This document shows, piece after piece, positions 33,401 through 34,278 of a stretch of DNA of 34,278 bases. The DNA is taken from positions 1 through 34,278 of the forward strand of contig JAAELP010000091.1 of NCBI GenBank assembly GCA_024226535.1. The letters are read 5' to 3'. The translations under genes and the position numbers were made by a program. The DNA comes from Planctomycetota bacterium. Lineage in GTDB: Bacteria > Planctomycetota > Phycisphaerae > Phycisphaerales > SM1A02. The notes under the pieces were generated by a model. It did not search any database. It had not been told where the DNA came from and worked only from the letters and a program-made list of their open reading frames with translations. Position 1 is the stretch's first letter; every line of letters begins with the position of its first letter.

Positions 33401-34278
33401 GGCCCCGCGTACACCCCCGACGTTCCCTGGCATCGCGCCGATGGGCCGGTGATGTCGCAGGCCGGCGGCGGGTTCACCGTCACCGGGAACGTGCACGTGT
33501 TCGTGCACCCGTTCGTGTCCACGATCGTGAGCTGCACCGTGCACACGCCGGTGGTCGGGAACTGGATCTGCACCGACGGGTTCGTCGGCGGGCTGATGAT
33601 CGTCCCGCAGCCGCCGAGCGTGCTCCACTGGTAGCTCGCCATTCCGGCGGGCCCCGTGTACACCCCCGACGTTCCCTGGCAGAGCGCGGGTGGGCCGTCG
33701 ATGTCGCAGACCGGCGGCGGGTTCACCGTCACCGGGAACGTGCAGGAGGACGTGCAGCCCGTCACCAGGTCCGTCAGCGTGACCTGCACGGCGCAGGTGC
33801 CTGCCGTCGGGAACTGGATCGCGACGACGGTGCCACTGGGCGGACCGACGAAGATCCCGCAGTCGCCGATCGTGCTCCACGCGGCCTGGAATCCGGGCGG
33901 GGCCGCGTAGAGGCCCGTCGCTCCCTCGCAGAGGGGCGTATCCCCGATGATCGAGCACACGGGCGGCGGGTCCACCGTCACCGGGAACGTGCACGTGTTC
34001 AAGCACCCGTTCGTATCCACGATCGTGAGCTGCACCGTGCAGATGCCGGACGTCGGGAACTGGATCTGCACCGACGGGTTCGTCGGCGGGCTGATGATCG
34101 TCCCGCAGCCGCCGAGCGTGCTCCACAGGTAGCTCGCCATGCCCGCGGGACCGGTGTACGTGCCGGTCTCGCCCTCGCAGAGCGCAGACGGACCGTTGAT
34201 GTCGCAGACCGGCGGCGGGTTCACCGTCACCGGGAACGTGCACGTGTTCAAGCACCCGTTCGTGTCCACGATCGTCAA
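30490..34278 (-). CDS. Giant secreted protein with at least nine PKD-like repeats and the conserved C-terminal module (N-terminus beyond window)
   Basis: The frame is open to the window end, so only the last 1262 residues are seen; the first residue is Leu inside a repeat, not a start. Eight 83-residue units and a ninth of 82 residues follow a partial one. Each has the pattern GPxxxC, GPAGMASYxWST, GGCG, CTVQLTIVDTNGC, NTCTFPVTV and PPPVC, with six regularly placed cysteines. A SprB-like segment follows (VGGTPPYTYLWNTGEMTSCI). The final 415 residues, from HLGWNYYDNAITLTGDQPVY, match the C-terminal module of the neighbouring protein, including CITCWDQ, QTDHGKARVDG, DVDPGDGPLGGHPDDV and DTFLSLTNDYPGDVRVQLYF. 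It is probably a disulfide-stabilised extended stalk carrying a functional head; whether adhesive, structural or enzymatic is unknown. It lies 293 bases upstream of the paralog. Confidence 0.8.
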   Translation of the reverse strand: MTIVDTNGCLNTCTFPVTVNPPPVCDINGPSALCEGETGTYTGPAGMASYLWSTLGGCGTIISPPTNPSVQIQFPTSGICTVQLTIVDTNGCLNTCTFPVTVDPPPVCSIIGDTPLCEGATGLYAAPPGFQAAWSTIGDCGIFVGPPSGTVVAIQFPTAGTCAVQVTLTDLVTGCTSSCTFPVTVNPPPVCDIDGPPALCQGTSGVYTGPAGMASYQWSTLGGCGTIISPPTNPSVQIQFPTTGVCTVQLTIVDTNGCTNTCTFPVTVNPPPACDITGPSARCQGTSGVYAGPAGMASYQWSTIGGCGTIVGSPTNPTVTIGFSTAGTCTVQLTIVDTNGCTNTCTFPVTVNPTPVCTIIGPPVACLGDEICFTGPPGMASYAWSAIGGCGVIVGPANAQTMCIQLTTPGSCTIELTIVDTNGCTNTCTLPLTVNPPPDCNINGPAVRCQDATGTYTGPAGMASYQWSTIGGCGTIIGSPTNPSVQIQFPTVGTCTVQLTIVDTNGCLNTCTFPVTVTPPPVCTINGPAARCQDATGTYTGPAGMASYAWSTIGGCGTIIGLPTNQSVQIQFPTVGICTVQLTIVDTNGCTSTCTFPVTVTPPPACTINGPTSLCEDATGNFTGPAGMASYQWSTVGGCGMILGLPSNQSVSIKFPIAGPCTVRLTITDNNGCTNTCETVVNVLTPPFCAISGPATVCNGDTGMFSAPFGTEYQWSTDPCGTIIGSSTSQNVTVQFSGIGPCKVYLEVTDPVTQCTNECMREVIVVPVPVIQLPPVIAVCPTDLPYQICSNVVGGTPPYTYLWNTGEMTSCIAVNVLGTYTVTVTDDNGCSSSETTTLIPGPCGRDHLGWNYYDNAITLTGDQPVYWSLLSGQPAGLAPFTALDPGNPPGRPANDGTGDRVLRGWVLAWPVQNTGEEIKWNHLAGNGTIVNHRDGYAWEYNSFNYPVVDDLVDQGAQSGTPGVLNLDGMEFAQSPSMLLFNFQAVGSQVLSGPRQVTTNTDLTLHPVDADLRDEGDGPVTTKAVMSIWNMNEVKFSGTQRCITCWDQTLLSDYSAPHFELDVLQTDHGKARVDGVESSWCDVDVDPGDGPLGGHPDDVVSQDAALLGVISRILTFDAGAGGYAAHGTNVIGMGYEQSVIEYDMMSMPQESPMAPPFVRGSASEKGSLVIWSNVELRWDAMGFPVQDTFLSLTNDYPGDVRVQLYFINGDPPLSAMSPAQGGDDVDGVFDELLETLGGDGDAAEIRQQLDRLGRAIEGGTNAP
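31966..34278 (-). repeat. Tandem coding repeat array, 249-base unit
   Basis: Eight units of exactly 249 bases (32212-34203), one of 246 bases (31966-32211) and a partial unit at the window end encode the PKD-like domains. Units 1, 3, 4, 6 and 7 are nearly identical in DNA over long stretches. Units 2 and 5 are diverged in their middle, and 8-9 are the most diverged, next to the C-terminal module. The pattern fits recent duplication in the N-terminal part of the array. Confidence 0.85.

Noticed and set aside
32396..34132. A series of regularly spaced ~80-codon frames on the plus strand
   Set aside because: They repeat every 249 bases because they are antisense to the PKD-like units; each begins at the complement of the GPAGMASY segment and has no start signals.
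31966..34278. Regular direct repeats considered as a CRISPR array
   Set aside because: The unit is 249 bases, there are no unique spacers, and the frame is open throughout; it is a coding domain repeat.

Overview
The window is about 34 kb of very GC-rich, gene-dense bacterial DNA. The gene styles suggest a planctomycete-like organism: MoxR plus VWA membrane protein, HEAT-repeat lipoprotein-style secreted proteins, large secreted proteins built from PKD-like repeats, many starts without a clear ribosome binding site, and an LDH-type malate dehydrogenase. A Phycisphaerae-type lineage is my best guess. This is inferred from gene content only and no marker gene here fixes it. No tRNA, rRNA, CRISPR array or insertion sequence was seen, and no gap longer than 300 bases lacks a gene.

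Region 1 (1-6433) is central carbon metabolism. The truncated end of a FAD/NAD(P)-linked iron-sulfur subunit leads into the alpha and beta subunits of a 2-oxoacid (probably pyruvate):ferredoxin oxidoreductase. It is followed at once by pyruvate dehydrogenase E1 alpha, E1 beta and the lipoyl E2. Two chemically different pyruvate-to-acetyl-CoA systems therefore sit side by side on one strand. Region 2 (6487-10610) holds a nucleotide-sugar dehydrogenase with a metallo-beta-lactamase-fold hydrolase on the plus strand, then on the minus strand a sugar aminotransferase translationally coupled to a YcxB-like membrane protein. The dehydrogenase and aminotransferase would fit together in making an amino-uronic sugar. 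A secreted protein of unknown function follows (10751-12505).

Region 3 (about 12506-15075) looks like an accessory insertion. It is visibly less GC-rich and holds two orphan membrane proteins and a BrnT/BrnA toxin-antitoxin pair, and it ends at a strong 45-base hairpin. Region 4 (15073-19083, minus strand) is an envelope block: a beta-barrel candidate, a VWA/BatA-like membrane protein and a MoxR ATPase. Region 5 (19200-22012) has an ATP:cobalamin adenosyltransferase, GAPDH with a readable promoter and ribosome binding site, and malate dehydrogenase convergent to GAPDH across a perfect 42-base palindrome. Region 6 (22157-27251) has a HEAT-repeat secreted protein, a YcaQ-family crosslink-repair DNA glycosylase, a secreted protein with an internal duplication, and guanylate kinase.

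Region 7 (27380-34278, minus strand) is the most unusual part. Two neighbouring giant secreted proteins share a roughly 410-residue C-terminal module that I do not recognise, on different repeat stalks. One stalk is a single PKD-like unit after DUF11-like and SprB-like segments. The other has at least nine units of 83 residues, each with a six-cysteine pattern and some nearly identical in DNA, and it runs off the window end. This looks like an expanding family of surface or matrix proteins and is my best candidate for an undescribed system.
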